A stretch of 43,164 nt of DNA from an uncultured Bacteroidales bacterium (GCA_947253655.1 CAMYAE010000017.1:1-43164); one strand, 5' to 3'. Positions 14,039 through 23,376 are shown, counted from the stretch's first letter. The notes: generated from the letters alone by a model not told the origin. Numbers and translations are program-made.

Positions 14039-14749
14039 ATGGCTTATAATTATTACGGATATGACAATAGGGGAGGAGGCTTTTTAGGCTCTATACCTCC
14101 CGTTACAAAAAATATTATTCTGATAAACATCATAATCTATATTGCAACGCTTGTAAATCAGGAGTTTATGATAGAAAAGTTTGCAATGTTCTATCCGGCC
14201 TCCCCGTATTTCAGATTCTGGCAACCAATCACATACATGTTCATGCACGGCGGCTTCTGGCATATATTCTTCAATATGTACGCCCTGCTGATTTTCGGAA
14301 TGGTGCTGGAAAGGTCGTTGGGTTCGAAAAAGTTTCTGGTTTTCTATTTCCTGACAGGATTAGGGGCTTTGGCCGTCCATACCGGGGTGCAATATATTCA
14401 GATGCTTCAATATGCAAAGCAGGTCGCAGGCACCGGGCTTGCCTCTGTGGCATACCAGCGTCTTCTCGGCATACCTACCGTGGGAGCCTCAGGTGCTGTA
14501 TATGGAGTGCTAATAGGTTATGCCATGCTCTATCCTGATTCTATACTCACCTTGATATTTCCTCCTATATCATTGAAAGCCAAATGGTTTGTTGTGATAT
14601 TCGCAGTCATAGAACTTACTACCGGAGTGTTCGGGACCATGGAGGGCATAGCTCATTTTGCACACCTCGGAGGCATGCTGTTCGGCTGGCTGCTGATTTT
14701 GTGGTGGAGATACAACAGGAGGCTCTACGACAGGGACAAGTGGATATGA
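14039..14749 (+). CDS. Rhomboid-family intramembrane serine protease
   Basis: 236 residues with about six membrane helices. The catalytic pair is visible: Ser151 in GASGAVYG and His209 in FAHLGG; the HGGFWHIFFNM loop (residues 70-80) is the conserved L1/TM2 motif. It cleaves membrane proteins within the bilayer; the substrate is unknown. The gene begins 2 bases after mutL and ends 1 base before the next gene, so it is part of the same operon. Confidence 0.93.
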   Translation: MAYNYYGYDNRGGGFLGSIPPVTKNIILINIIIYIATLVNQEFMIEKFAMFYPASPYFRFWQPITYMFMHGGFWHIFFNMYALLIFGMVLERSLGSKKFLVFYFLTGLGALAVHTGVQYIQMLQYAKQVAGTGLASVAYQRLLGIPTVGASGAVYGVLIGYAMLYPDSILTLIFPPISLKAKWFVVIFAVIELTTGVFGTMEGIAHFAHLGGMLFGWLLILWWRYNRRLYDRDKWI

Positions 14750-14750
14750 T

Positions 14751-15836
14751 ATGAATATATACAGAGGCAACAGGAAGAAGAGCCTGACTTTCTTTGGAAT
14801 TACTTCGAGGGCGCTTATGCTTATTGCGGCTGTGCTTCTCGGAATAAGTTATATTTCCATTTCAATAAATCCTGCCAAAGCGTGGTTCATGACAGTCTTT
14901 GGCCTGCTTTTCGCCCCGTTGTTCTTCCTGAATGTCTTTCTGCTGATATGGGCTGCTGTGCGGCGTTCAAGAGCGATATTCATACCTCTGCTCGCCTTGG
15001 TACCGTCAATATTCATAATCGGGCTATACTGTCAGCTTCCCCGAAAAGGCAGACCGCAGGACGGGAACGTGAAAATCGTCTCCTACAATGTGGGGCGTTT
15101 CAGACTTTTTTCCGATAGCCTGAACATAAGATCTCCCAAGGACTGCGCCGACTCGGTCATGGCCTTCCTTGCATCGCAGGAGCCCGATATAATATGTATG
15201 CAGGAGTTTGCAATGTACGATGCAAATGCTGTGCGCAGTTATCTGAAATCCCATTTCAAGGGATATAGTATAGAATATTATGTCTATCCTACCGATAATG
15301 GATGCTATGGCAACGTTACATTGAGCCGTTTTCCTCTAAAAGGAAAGGGCAAGATAGATTTTGAAGCAAGCTCGAATCTTGCCTTATACAGCGATTATGA
15401 GATTAACGGTGTCACTATTAGAATATATAATTGCCATTTCCAGAGCTACAGCATATCTCTTCCGCATCTTGTCAATGCCGCCAGGGACAGGCAGCGGCTA
15501 ATGGACACGGAGAAGAAAGTCAAGCAATCCATTGTAAGGCGTCCGCGTCAGGTCGAAATGGTGATTGATGACATAGAGAGTTGTAAAGTCGAATCCATCG
15601 TAGTCGGCGATTTCAACGACAACCCGATGTCCTACACCTACTACAGGCTCTCAAAAGGTCGGAAAGACTCTTTTGTCGAGGCCGGTACCGGGCTGTGCCC
15701 GACATATTCGTATTTATGGCCTATGCTCAGGATAGACTATATATTATATCCCGAACAATATATGGCTACAAAGCATAATGTATATAATGTACGCTACTCG
15801 GATCACTATCCGGTCGTAGCGGAATTGATGATATGA
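14751..15836 (+). CDS. Membrane-anchored EEP-family phosphatase/nuclease-like protein
   Basis: 361 residues: about three membrane helices in the first 100 residues, then an endonuclease/exonuclease/phosphatase domain with VKIVSYNVGRF, DIICMQEF (catalytic Glu), YNCHFQS, VVGDFNDNP and SDHYPVVAEL motifs. The active-site set is complete. Family members hydrolyse phosphodiesters or lipid/sugar phosphates; the exact substrate is unknown. The catalytic domain side of the membrane cannot be told by eye. Confidence 0.88.
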   Translation: MNIYRGNRKKSLTFFGITSRALMLIAAVLLGISYISISINPAKAWFMTVFGLLFAPLFFLNVFLLIWAAVRRSRAIFIPLLALVPSIFIIGLYCQLPRKGRPQDGNVKIVSYNVGRFRLFSDSLNIRSPKDCADSVMAFLASQEPDIICMQEFAMYDANAVRSYLKSHFKGYSIEYYVYPTDNGCYGNVTLSRFPLKGKGKIDFEASSNLALYSDYEINGVTIRIYNCHFQSYSISLPHLVNAARDRQRLMDTEKKVKQSIVRRPRQVEMVIDDIESCKVESIVVGDFNDNPMSYTYYRLSKGRKDSFVEAGTGLCPTYSYLWPMLRIDYILYPEQYMATKHNVYNVRYSDHYPVVAELMI

Positions 15837-15860
15837 AGCCTTCGGGCAAATAATTGTTTA

Positions 15861-16487
15861 ATGATAATGAAAACGCAGGTTGAAATTATTGCGGAGACCT
15901 TGGAAGTGCTTCGCAGCGGCGGGACAATACTATATCCTACCGACACTGTTTGGGGACTTGGCTGCGATGCTTCCAATCCTGAGGCTGTCGCGAAAATCTA
16001 TGCGATAAAGCACCGCTCGGACAGCAAGGCTTTGGTGCTGCTGGCAAGCGATATGGATATGATAGCCCGGTTTGTCAAAGAAATACCGCCTATTGCTATT
16101 CAGCTGGTAGAGGCTAATGACAAGCCGATGACTATTATATATCCCGGCTCATACGCCGGCAAGGCTCCGTCGGGTGGCGAGAAGCCGGTGACAGATAAAC
16201 ATTTTTTAGCCTATAATGCTGTTGCTGACGACGGTACTGTCGGAATAAGAATACCGATGATGGATTTCTGCCGCAATCTGGTATATAAATTCGGCAGGCC
16301 GATTGTCTCCACGTCGGCGAATATATCCGGAGAGCCCACGCCGAAAGTCTATGCCGATATTCCTGAGAGCATAGTGAATGCCGTGGATTATGTGGTCGAG
16401 CCGGCACTTGAGGCCGGGGCGACAGGACTTTCCTCTCAGATAATAAAGGTAGGCCTTGATGGAGAGATAAAGATAATAAGGGGCTGA
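15861..16487 (+). CDS. tsaC: YrdC/YwlC-type threonylcarbamoyl-AMP synthase
   Basis: About 207 residues with the YrdC fold only, without the Sua5 C-terminal extension. Motifs include GTILYPTDTVWGLGCDA (about 20-36), KHRSDSKALVLLAS, the KPMTIIYPG loop and PIVSTSANISGEP (about 149-161). It makes threonylcarbamoyl-AMP for the t6A37 modification of ANN-decoding tRNAs. ATG 15861 and ATG 15867 are both possible starts. The gene is 24 bases after the EEP gene and 1 base before rsmE. Confidence 0.88.
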   Translation: MIMKTQVEIIAETLEVLRSGGTILYPTDTVWGLGCDASNPEAVAKIYAIKHRSDSKALVLLASDMDMIARFVKEIPPIAIQLVEANDKPMTIIYPGSYAGKAPSGGEKPVTDKHFLAYNAVADDGTVGIRIPMMDFCRNLVYKFGRPIVSTSANISGEPTPKVYADIPESIVNAVDYVVEPALEAGATGLSSQIIKVGLDGEIKIIRG

Positions 16488-16488
16488 A

Positions 16489-17211
16489 ATGGAATTATTC
16501 TTCACAAAAGAGACCGATGGGCAGTATTGTATCTTAGGAGCCGACGAGGCGATACACTGCATCAAGGTCTTGAGGCACAAGGAGGGCGATGAAATATTTG
16601 TCGTAGACGGACATGGGACGATGTACCGTTGCGAGGTGACGGGAAAGACAAGTAAAGAGGTGGAATGTATGGTGTTAGAGTCATTTCCGGAATGGGGAGG
16701 TCACCCCTACAGCCTTACTTTGGCGGTCTGTCCCACAAAAAACAACGACAGGTATGAGTGGTTTGCAGAAAAAGTCACCGAAATCGGAGTCGATAGAATT
16801 GTACCGATAATAGGAGAAAGATCGGAAAGAAAAGTCTTTAAGACTGAACGTCTCGGAAGAATTTTGGTCTCTGCTATTAAGCAGTCGCTAAAAGCCAAGT
16901 TGCCTGAGGTGTCGGAGCCGGTTACGGTCGAAGCTTTTGTGAAGGAAGCGGCCGGAGACAAGGATTCGCTGAAACTTATTGCCTACTGCTTTGAGAGCGG
17001 CGAAGAGAAATTGTCAATAAGACAGGCCATAGACCGATATAAAGGCCGTTCGATTGTTGTAATGATCGGACCGGAAGGGGATTTTTCGCCAGAAGAGGCT
17101 GAATTGGCTATAAGTTGCGGTTTTATTCCTGTGCACTTAGGCTCGTCACGGCTTAGGACGGAGACAGCGGCCGTAACGGCGGCCGAAGCGGTTTATTTAA
17201 GATATATGTAA
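16489..17211 (+). CDS. rsmE: 16S rRNA m3U1498 methyltransferase RsmE
   Basis: 240 residues with an N-terminal PUA-like part (HCIKVLRHKEGDEIFVVDG) and a C-terminal SPOUT knot: MIGPEGDFSPEEAELA (about 188-203) and LGSSRLRTETAAVTA (about 217-231), the SAM-binding trefoil signature. It methylates U1498 of 16S rRNA in the assembled 30S subunit. Its stop overlaps the start of the next gene by one base. Confidence 0.95.
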   Translation: MELFFTKETDGQYCILGADEAIHCIKVLRHKEGDEIFVVDGHGTMYRCEVTGKTSKEVECMVLESFPEWGGHPYSLTLAVCPTKNNDRYEWFAEKVTEIGVDRIVPIIGERSERKVFKTERLGRILVSAIKQSLKAKLPEVSEPVTVEAFVKEAAGDKDSLKLIAYCFESGEEKLSIRQAIDRYKGRSIVVMIGPEGDFSPEEAELAISCGFIPVHLGSSRLRTETAAVTAAEAVYLRYM

Positions 17212-17705
17212 TGTATATAGGGCTTATATCGGACACTCACGGTGTTTTCAGTGAGGCTTTCAGAAAATTTCTGGAGCCGGTCGATGAAATATGGCATGCC
17301 GGGGATTTTGGCGGAGGATATGATTTCTATAAGTCAATCTCGGATTTTAAGCCCCTTGTCGGAGTGTACGGCAACTGCGACGGACGTGATATAAGATTGG
17401 AATGTCCGGAATACAGGTTTTTTGAAAGGGGCGGTATGAAAATACTTATGACCCATATCGGTGGTTATCCAGGGCATTATGATAGACGGGCCAAAGAATT
17501 GATTGTTGCCGGCAAGCCGGATATTTTCGTATGCGGGCATTCCCATATTCTGAAAGTGATGAACGACCCGAAAAACAAGCTGCTTATGATGAATCCCGGA
17601 GCGGCCGGAATACAAGGGTGGCACATAGTGAGAACGGCGTTGCGATTCAAGATTGAGGGGGGAAAAGTCAGTGGTTTGGAAGTATTTGAGCTAAAAAGGC
17701 AATAA
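17211..17705 (+). CDS. yfcE: YfcE/MJ0936-type metallophosphodiesterase
   Basis: 164 residues with the calcineurin-like metal motifs in order: ISDTHG (D8, H10), HAGDFGG (D32), GNCD (N55), THIGG and CGHSHI near 110. Such enzymes hydrolyse phosphodiesters with Mn or Ni; the cellular substrate is uncertain. It is the last gene of the operon that begins with the small membrane protein before mutL. Confidence 0.9.
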   Translation: MYIGLISDTHGVFSEAFRKFLEPVDEIWHAGDFGGGYDFYKSISDFKPLVGVYGNCDGRDIRLECPEYRFFERGGMKILMTHIGGYPGHYDRRAKELIVAGKPDIFVCGHSHILKVMNDPKNKLLMMNPGAAGIQGWHIVRTALRFKIEGGKVSGLEVFELKRQ

Positions 17706-17719
17706 AATCGAAAAAAGTA

Positions 17720-17749
17720 TTGTTTTTTAAAAAATAGGCAGTACTTTTG
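17720..17749 (+). promoter_or_regulatory. Strong promoter of the small lipoprotein gene
   Basis: TTG (17720-17722), a 19-base spacer of almost pure A/T and TACTTTTG (17742-17749) give one of the best consensus matches in the window. Confidence 0.85.
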
Positions 17750-17753
17750 CCCT

Positions 17754-17791
17754 CTGAAAATCAAACCTCTTGTTTTGTGGTTTATTTTCAG
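17754..17791 (+). other. 5'-leader stem-loop of the small lipoprotein mRNA
   Basis: CTGAAAAT-c-AAACC (17754-17767) pairs with GGTTT-ATTTTCAG (17779-17791), 13 bp with a single bulged C, beginning at or next to the predicted transcription start. A hairpin at the very 5' end may protect the mRNA from decay. Confidence 0.6.
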
Positions 17792-17839
17792 AATTTTTAA
17801 GAGCTTACTTATTTAACGGATTTAATTTATTTAAGGCTT

Positions 17840-18070
17840 ATGAAAAAGATTTTTATGTCTTTGGCAATCGCTGCAATGGTTGTAGCTGTTGCTTCATGCG
17901 GTAACAACGCTAACAAGAAAACCGAGAAAGCAGTAGAAGCAGCTGGCGAGGCTGTAGAAAATGCTGGTGAGGCTGTAAAAGAAGTTAAGGATTCAGTTGT
18001 AGCTGCTGTCGATAACGCAGCTCAGAACGTTGCTGAAGATGTTCAGAAAGCTGTCGAGGAGGTTAAGTAA
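17840..18070 (+). CDS. Small alanine-rich helical lipoprotein
   Basis: 76 residues: signal peptide with lipobox VASC (Cys20), then a repetitive Ala/Glu/Lys/Val helix (AAGEAVENAGEAVKEVKD...). The heptad-like spacing suggests a long amphipathic helix or coiled coil, reminiscent of small envelope lipoproteins such as Lpp in style but not in sequence. The strong promoter, leader hairpin and tight terminator suggest an abundant monocistronic product. Function is unknown. Confidence 0.8.
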   Translation: MKKIFMSLAIAAMVVAVASCGNNANKKTEKAVEAAGEAVENAGEAVKEVKDSVVAAVDNAAQNVAEDVQKAVEEVK

Positions 18071-18093
18071 TTTTTATCTTCTTTAAAGTTGTT

Positions 18094-18123
18094 AGACATT
18101 CGGTCTCCGGATGTCTTTTTTTG
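18094..18123 (+). terminator. Intrinsic terminator of the small lipoprotein gene
   Basis: AGACATTCGG (18094-18103) pairs with CCGGATGTCT (18107-18116) over 10 bp with one wobble, loop TCT, followed by a run of T. Confidence 0.9.
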
Positions 18124-18161
18124 TATATTTATAAGCCGGATAAATAAGGCGACAGGAAAAT

Positions 18162-19538
18162 ATGGCTGTAAAATTAAAAGAAAAAAGTGTTTGGTTCTGC
18201 TCGAATTGCGGCAATGAAAGCCCAAAGTGGCTTGGAAGGTGTCCTGCTTGCGGGCAGTGGAATACGATGGTGGAAAAGACCGTCGTTACCGGGAAGAGGA
18301 AGTCCGACAGGGCGGCATCATATAGCGGCAGTGGTCATAAGCCTGCCCATCTGAGCGAGATAGGCTCCGCCCAGGAGTCACGCCTGTCACTTGGAGACCG
18401 GGAGCTCGACCGTCTGCTCGGTGGAGGTATCGTTGAGGGCTCTTTGATCTTGATTGGCGGAGAGCCGGGAATCGGCAAGTCCACACTTTCCTTGCAGATA
18501 CCGCTATGCCGTCCGGAACTTAAGACTTTGTATGTGACGGGGGAGGAGAGCCAACGTCAGGTGAAAATGCGTGCCGAAAGGCTCGGCGGCTCTACTGCGA
18601 ACTGCTACATATATAGCGAGACCTTGGTTGAAAGCATTGTGGATGAGGCTCTTGAGATGCAGCCTGATTTGATGATCGTGGATTCCGTGCAGACAATGTA
18701 TTCTCAGAATATAGAGTCGTCAGCAGGCTCTGTCACCCAGATAAAAGAGGTTACCTCCATTCTGCTCCGCTTTGCCAAGTCTACCGGTATCCCGGTGCTG
18801 CTGATTGGCCATATCACTAAAGACGGCTATATTGCAGGCCCGAAGATTTTGGAGCATATCGTCGATGTCGTATTGCAGTTTGAAGGTGATGACAAAGGGG
18901 CATACCGCATTCTAAGAAGCATTAAGAATCGCTTTGGCTCCACCTCGGAACTTGCTGTCTATGAGATGACGGGAAGCGGTCTCAGGCCCGTGGAGAATCC
19001 GTCGGAGATGCTTATGCCTATGCATGAGCAAGGGCTGAGCGGCACGGCAATAGCCGCAATGTTGGATGGGGTGAGGCCGTTCCTTTTTGAGGTACAGGCA
19101 CTTGTGAGTACGGCCGCATACGGTACGGCACAGAGGTCTGCTACGGGTTTCGATGTCAGGCGGCTGAACATGCTTCTGGCCGTACTTGAGAAGCGGGCCG
19201 GATTTAAGTTGAGCATGAAAGATGTTTTTCTGAATATGGCGGGTGGCCTGAGGGTGGTGGACCCTGCTTGTGACCTTGCAGTCGTCTGTGCCGTCCTTGC
19301 CTCCAACTTCGATTTTGCAATCCCCTCCGATGTCTGTTTTGCCGGAGAGGTTGGCCTTAGCGGTGAAATAAGACCTGTAAGCCAGACTGACAGAAGAATA
19401 GCGGAATGTTCGAGATTGGGATTTAAGAAAATATATATATCCAAATTTGCAAGCTATGACAAGAATGCTGCAAGTGGCATTGAGGTAATCAAGCTTGCAG
19501 ATATTCCGGCATTGGTGCGAACTGTGTTCAGAAGTTAG
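18162..19538 (+). CDS. radA: DNA repair protein RadA
   Basis: 458 residues. An N-terminal zinc finger (C13, C16, C27, C30; CSNCGNESPKWLGRCPACGQ) is followed by a RecA-like ATPase with Walker A GGEPGIGKST (residues 99-108), the RadA-specific KNRFGS motif and a C-terminal Lon-protease-like domain. It drives branch migration of recombination intermediates. Its end overlaps the convergent dacB gene by 4 bases. Confidence 0.97.
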   Translation: MAVKLKEKSVWFCSNCGNESPKWLGRCPACGQWNTMVEKTVVTGKRKSDRAASYSGSGHKPAHLSEIGSAQESRLSLGDRELDRLLGGGIVEGSLILIGGEPGIGKSTLSLQIPLCRPELKTLYVTGEESQRQVKMRAERLGGSTANCYIYSETLVESIVDEALEMQPDLMIVDSVQTMYSQNIESSAGSVTQIKEVTSILLRFAKSTGIPVLLIGHITKDGYIAGPKILEHIVDVVLQFEGDDKGAYRILRSIKNRFGSTSELAVYEMTGSGLRPVENPSEMLMPMHEQGLSGTAIAAMLDGVRPFLFEVQALVSTAAYGTAQRSATGFDVRRLNMLLAVLEKRAGFKLSMKDVFLNMAGGLRVVDPACDLAVVCAVLASNFDFAIPSDVCFAGEVGLSGEIRPVSQTDRRIAECSRLGFKKIYISKFASYDKNAASGIEVIKLADIPALVRTVFRS

Positions 19539-21067
19539 TTCTCGGCTGCAATTCCGGCAATTATGCTGTCGAGCAGCAGATTCATTTTCCAGCTCGGTGT
19601 CGTGCAGTTGTTCAGCATGACCGAGAAGATGATCGTGTCTTCCTCTATGCCGTTGGAGGGCAGGATGTAGCCGCTGTAACATCGCACCCCGTCCATGGAG
19701 CCGCTTTTCCAATATATACGTTCTTTCATTTGTTCCGGACTGTTTTTCAGCCTGCCGGCCTGAGAGCCTTGGTCCGGCTGCGTCAGGGTGCCTATATATG
19801 TTTCAAATACAGGGGTTTCTGTCATGGCTTTCAGAAACCTGCAGAAGAAGTCCGGAGACAGATAATTCTTCTTGGACAGGCCGGAGCCGTCAATGATACG
19901 GCAGCCGGAAGCCGCGTCTATGCCTAATTTTGAGAGAGCCTTGCCTGCATAGTCTTGGCAGGTCTCATATTTTGCAGAGCCTGCGAACTTTTTCCCCATA
20001 AGCCTGAATAAGGCATCAGCATAGAAATTGTCGCTCCTGTTGTTGGTAATATAGGCTATTCTTTTTATTTCCGGAGAATTGGTCTTGCCTAATATGTTTA
20101 TTTTTCCGGAAGCTTCCGCCGGACTTCCGTCGGCTTCAGAGCCCGGAGATTTCCTTATTCTGCCGGCAACATCGATGTCAGCACAGCCGCCTTTAATGTT
20201 TATTCCGTTGATAATAAGGTATTTCATAAAATAATATGCACAGGTATATGCTCCGAATTTATTGCTGCATTTTACCGTGTTCTGTTTTCTGTCCACTCCA
20301 TAAGAGCCCCTCATTTCGGCGACGGGGTAGAGATCCGTGCCGAACAGATAAAGCTTGTCGCCTGTCCCCTTGTCGCCTGTCGTGCAATTATAGCTGAACT
20401 TCATCCAAGGAGTGTCCGGATATGTAGGTGTCACTTCCGGATTGCTGCCGGGATTTTTGGCAGGAATTACCTTAAATCCCTGGATGTTCCGGTAGAAGCA
20501 CAAGCCGTTACCGCCTGTGCCGTAATATGTTCCGATGTCTTCATACTGCCATGACTCTTCTTCTATAGGCCCGTCGAAGTACCTGCCGTCTCCTATGACA
20601 GAGCCGTTGATTGCTTTTATTCCGGCTTTTGACAAAAAGTTTTTCCATTTGGCGAACAAGGTTTCGACCGACATGGCTATTGTGTCTTTCGAGCCTATGG
20701 TCGGGTCCCCTCCGCCGATAATATATAAGTCTCCGTTCAGAACGCCGCCGGAAATTGAACCGCTATAGCCGATTTTTGTCTCAAATCGGTAATCTGAGCC
20801 TAACTCGTTGAGAGCAAGTCCGGTTGTTATAAGCTTCATATTTGAAGCCGGTACCATTTTTTTCATGCTTGCATATTCGGCGACAGTGTCCCCGGACATC
20901 TTGACAGCCAAAATGCCGAATTGCGATGACCTTAATGGCTCAAGGGCGGAAATAGAGTCGAGCCTTGCTTGGATTTTTGATTTGCCCTCCGGCATATTTG
21001 TCCCGAAAATATAGTGCTGCCAGCAGAGGGCAAGGACCGCCATTGCTATTATTGTCTTGCTTTTCAT
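19535..21067 (-). CDS. dacB: D-alanyl-D-alanine carboxypeptidase/endopeptidase (PBP4 family)
   Basis: The start is set at ATG 21067 (MKSKTIIAM); the frame could begin 12 bases upstream at a TTG, but that codon lies next to the expected transcription start. The 510-residue exported protein has the serine-protease-like PBP motifs: SNMK (Ser75, Lys78), SDN in NRSDNFYADAL and KSG in YWKSGSMDG, with the large insertion typical of class C enzymes. It trims or cleaves peptidoglycan crosslinks in the periplasm. Confidence 0.93.
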   Translation of the reverse strand: MKSKTIIAMAVLALCWQHYIFGTNMPEGKSKIQARLDSISALEPLRSSQFGILAVKMSGDTVAEYASMKKMVPASNMKLITTGLALNELGSDYRFETKIGYSGSISGGVLNGDLYIIGGGDPTIGSKDTIAMSVETLFAKWKNFLSKAGIKAINGSVIGDGRYFDGPIEEESWQYEDIGTYYGTGGNGLCFYRNIQGFKVIPAKNPGSNPEVTPTYPDTPWMKFSYNCTTGDKGTGDKLYLFGTDLYPVAEMRGSYGVDRKQNTVKCSNKFGAYTCAYYFMKYLIINGINIKGGCADIDVAGRIRKSPGSEADGSPAEASGKINILGKTNSPEIKRIAYITNNRSDNFYADALFRLMGKKFAGSAKYETCQDYAGKALSKLGIDAASGCRIIDGSGLSKKNYLSPDFFCRFLKAMTETPVFETYIGTLTQPDQGSQAGRLKNSPEQMKERIYWKSGSMDGVRCYSGYILPSNGIEEDTIIFSVMLNNCTTPSWKMNLLLDSIIAGIAAEN

Positions 21068-21088
21068 ATTATCCGTCAATAATTCTTA

Positions 21089-21096
21089 CAAACTTA
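21089..21096 (-). promoter_or_regulatory. dacB promoter -7 box
   Basis: TAAGTTTG on the minus strand lies 21 bases before the dacB ATG, which supports ATG 21067 as start rather than the upstream TTG. Confidence 0.55.
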
Positions 21097-21131
21097 CGCA
21101 ATATAAACTTTATATCTTTCCTAAATGTTTC

Positions 21132-21139
21132 TAAATTTG
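21132..21139 (+). promoter_or_regulatory. galE promoter -7 box
   Basis: TAAATTTG lies 94 bases before the galE ATG, so the leader would be about 85 bases long. No strong structure was recognised in the leader. Confidence 0.45.
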
Positions 21140-21233
21140 TAGGAACCTTATATCCGGAAACGCTGAATCTGCTGAAAATAGCAGGCTTTAGACGAGTTCG
21201 GAAATTTAATGAAATTAATTAAACGATAATATT

Positions 21234-22289
21234 ATGGGGAAAAGAGTATTGGTATCAGGTGGTGCGGGCTTTATCGGCAGCCATGTCACCGTAGAGCTTA
21301 TAGAAGCGGGTTATGATGTTGTAGTTGCCGACAATATGTCAAACTGCGATATGACCTGTTTCAACGGAGTAAAGAAAATTACCGGCAGAGACGACATACC
21401 TTTTATAAATATGGATTTCTGCGATGCAGATGCCGTAGACAAACTTTTTTCCGATTATAAAATAGATGCCGTTATACATTTCGCTGCATTCAAGGCCGTG
21501 GGAGAGTCGGTCGATGAGCCCGTAATGTATTACAAGAACAATCTTATAAGTTTTCTGAATCTGCTTGATACGGCAAAGAATAGAGGTGGCTGCAATGTGC
21601 TGTTCTCTTCTTCTGCAACTGTCTACGGCGAGCCGGACAAGCTGCCTGTCACCGAAGAATCTCCGCGACAGAGTGCGACATCCCCGTATGGCAACACAAA
21701 ACAGATATGTGAAGACATACTAAGGGACTCCGTCAAGGCTTATGCCCGCTATGCGGACAAGTCTAATGGCATGGGCCCGATAAAGGGAATTGCCCTCCGC
21801 TATTTCAATCCAATAGGTGCCCACCCGTCAGCCCTGATCGGTGAATTGCCTCGTGGAGTGCCGAACAATCTCGTGCCTTTCATCACCCAGACGGCATCGG
21901 GCAAGAGGGCTTGTCTAAGCATCTTCGGTAATGATTATCCTACTCCGGACGGCACTTGCCAGAGAGATTATATAGATATTGTAGACCTTGCAAAGGCACA
22001 TGTCTACGCTGTACGGCGAATGCTTGACGGAAAAATGGATGAAGACTATGAGGTATTCAACGTTGGGACAGGCCGTCCTCTTTCTGTCCTTGAATTGGTA
22101 AACGCCTTCGAAAAAGTCAACGGGCTGAAATTGAATTATAAATTCGCTCCTCGTCGTCCGGGCGATGTCACTGCCATTTGGGCCGATCCGTCTTTGGCAA
22201 ACCGGAAGTTGGGCTGGAAAGCCGAGCGTACCATAGAAGAGACTCTCGCTGCCGCCTGGGCTTGGGAAAAGAACATTTCAGGGAAATAG
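21234..22289 (+). CDS. galE: UDP-glucose 4-epimerase
   Basis: 351 residues of the extended SDR family: NAD-binding GGAGFIGSH (about 9-17), SSSATVYG (about 125-132) and catalytic Tyr152 and Lys156 in YGNTK, with the conserved RYFNPIGAHPSALIGE (about 188-203). It interconverts UDP-glucose and UDP-galactose in the cytoplasm, supplying precursors for surface glycans. It is followed at 15 bases by the NlpC/P60 gene. Confidence 0.95.
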   Translation: MGKRVLVSGGAGFIGSHVTVELIEAGYDVVVADNMSNCDMTCFNGVKKITGRDDIPFINMDFCDADAVDKLFSDYKIDAVIHFAAFKAVGESVDEPVMYYKNNLISFLNLLDTAKNRGGCNVLFSSSATVYGEPDKLPVTEESPRQSATSPYGNTKQICEDILRDSVKAYARYADKSNGMGPIKGIALRYFNPIGAHPSALIGELPRGVPNNLVPFITQTASGKRACLSIFGNDYPTPDGTCQRDYIDIVDLAKAHVYAVRRMLDGKMDEDYEVFNVGTGRPLSVLELVNAFEKVNGLKLNYKFAPRRPGDVTAIWADPSLANRKLGWKAERTIEETLAAAWAWEKNISGK

Positions 22290-22304
22290 AGTGTCCGATT
22301 ATTT

Positions 22305-23309
22305 ATGAAAAGGATAATAATTCTGTTTGTCTTAATATACTTTACCTTGGGCCTGCATGCTCAGACAGGCTACGGAATCGTCGATTTTTCAGCAAACTAC
22401 ATGCGGGAAAACCCGGATTATACAGCTGAACTCGGAAATCAGTGCCTTATGGGCACGGTTGTGGAAATACTTGACAGACAGGGATATTGGCTGAAAATCA
22501 AGAGTCCGGAGCCTTATGTCGGCTGGGTGAATGAGATGGGGGTGGCCCTCGTCACGAAAGATGAAGCCGAGAGTTACCTTGAATCTCCAAAATACATTTG
22601 TACGGCTTTTAATTCGAAAATATTTTCCAAGCCAAAGGAGGGGTCAGAAGCCGTATCGGACCTTGTAATGGGTGATATTTTAAGGACTTGGTTTGATAAG
22701 AAAAATAATCATGTAAGAAAAGGGAAGTTTCTTGGTGTGCTCACTCCTTCAGGCAAGACCGGCTATGTGAGAAGAAAAGACCTTGAGGCTTTTGATTTAT
22801 GGGCGGCGAAATCCGAGGCTACGGCCGGAAATATAATCAGAACTGCGAAAATGTTTCTTGGAACGCCTTATCTTTGGGGCGGAGCCTCAAGCAAAGGCGT
22901 GGATTGCAGTGGTCTCACCAGGATTTCATGGTTCATGAACGGGGTGCTGATACCGAGAGACGCCGGTCCTCAGTCCCGTTCCGGCACGGAAGTTAATATC
23001 TTCAATAAGGACAGGGGGTTGGACCTTTCTGCTTTGGCACCGGGAGATTTGCTGTTTTTCGGCAAGACAACGGAAGACGGAAAGCCCGCAAGAATCGATC
23101 ACGTCGGGATTTATATCGGAGAAGGCAGGTTTATCCATTCATCCCAGGTGGTCAGGATAAGCTCGTTGCGAGCGGGGGATGACGATTATTATTATAAAGT
23201 CCCGATTCTTGCCAGGCGGTATATAGGAAAGGACGCGGATGATGGGCTTGTCGGCATCGAAGGGAGTCCTTTCTATTTTCCACAAAGGGAGTTGATAATA
23301 AAAAAATAA
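22305..23309 (+). CDS. Secreted NlpC/P60 cell-wall peptidase with SH3 domains
   Basis: 334 residues: signal peptide (MKRIIILFVLIYFTLGLHAQ), two bacterial SH3-like regions (about 25-165) and a C-terminal NlpC/P60 domain with catalytic Cys in GVDCSGLTR, His in IDHVGIYIG and the third polar residue in FIHSS. It probably cleaves gamma-D-glutamyl-diamino acid bonds in peptidoglycan stems. Likely co-transcribed with galE; a new promoter follows it. Confidence 0.92.
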   Translation: MKRIIILFVLIYFTLGLHAQTGYGIVDFSANYMRENPDYTAELGNQCLMGTVVEILDRQGYWLKIKSPEPYVGWVNEMGVALVTKDEAESYLESPKYICTAFNSKIFSKPKEGSEAVSDLVMGDILRTWFDKKNNHVRKGKFLGVLTPSGKTGYVRRKDLEAFDLWAAKSEATAGNIIRTAKMFLGTPYLWGGASSKGVDCSGLTRISWFMNGVLIPRDAGPQSRSGTEVNIFNKDRGLDLSALAPGDLLFFGKTTEDGKPARIDHVGIYIGEGRFIHSSQVVRISSLRAGDDDYYYKVPILARRYIGKDADDGLVGIEGSPFYFPQRELIIKK

Positions 23310-23310
23310 T

Positions 23311-23318
23311 TATATTTG
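23311..23318 (+). promoter_or_regulatory. -7 box for the small conserved protein
   Basis: TATATTTG lies 59 bases before ATG 23377; a TTG is 16 bases upstream, somewhat closer than usual. Confidence 0.45.
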
Positions 23319-23376
23319 CAAAAGGACAGACCGCATACAAGACTATCCGAAAATAAAATAATATAAATATATAGTT

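Noticed and set aside
18912..19712. 266-residue minus-strand frame over radA and dacB
   Set aside because: It overlaps two well-supported genes and has shadow-like Arg/His/Cys-rich composition.
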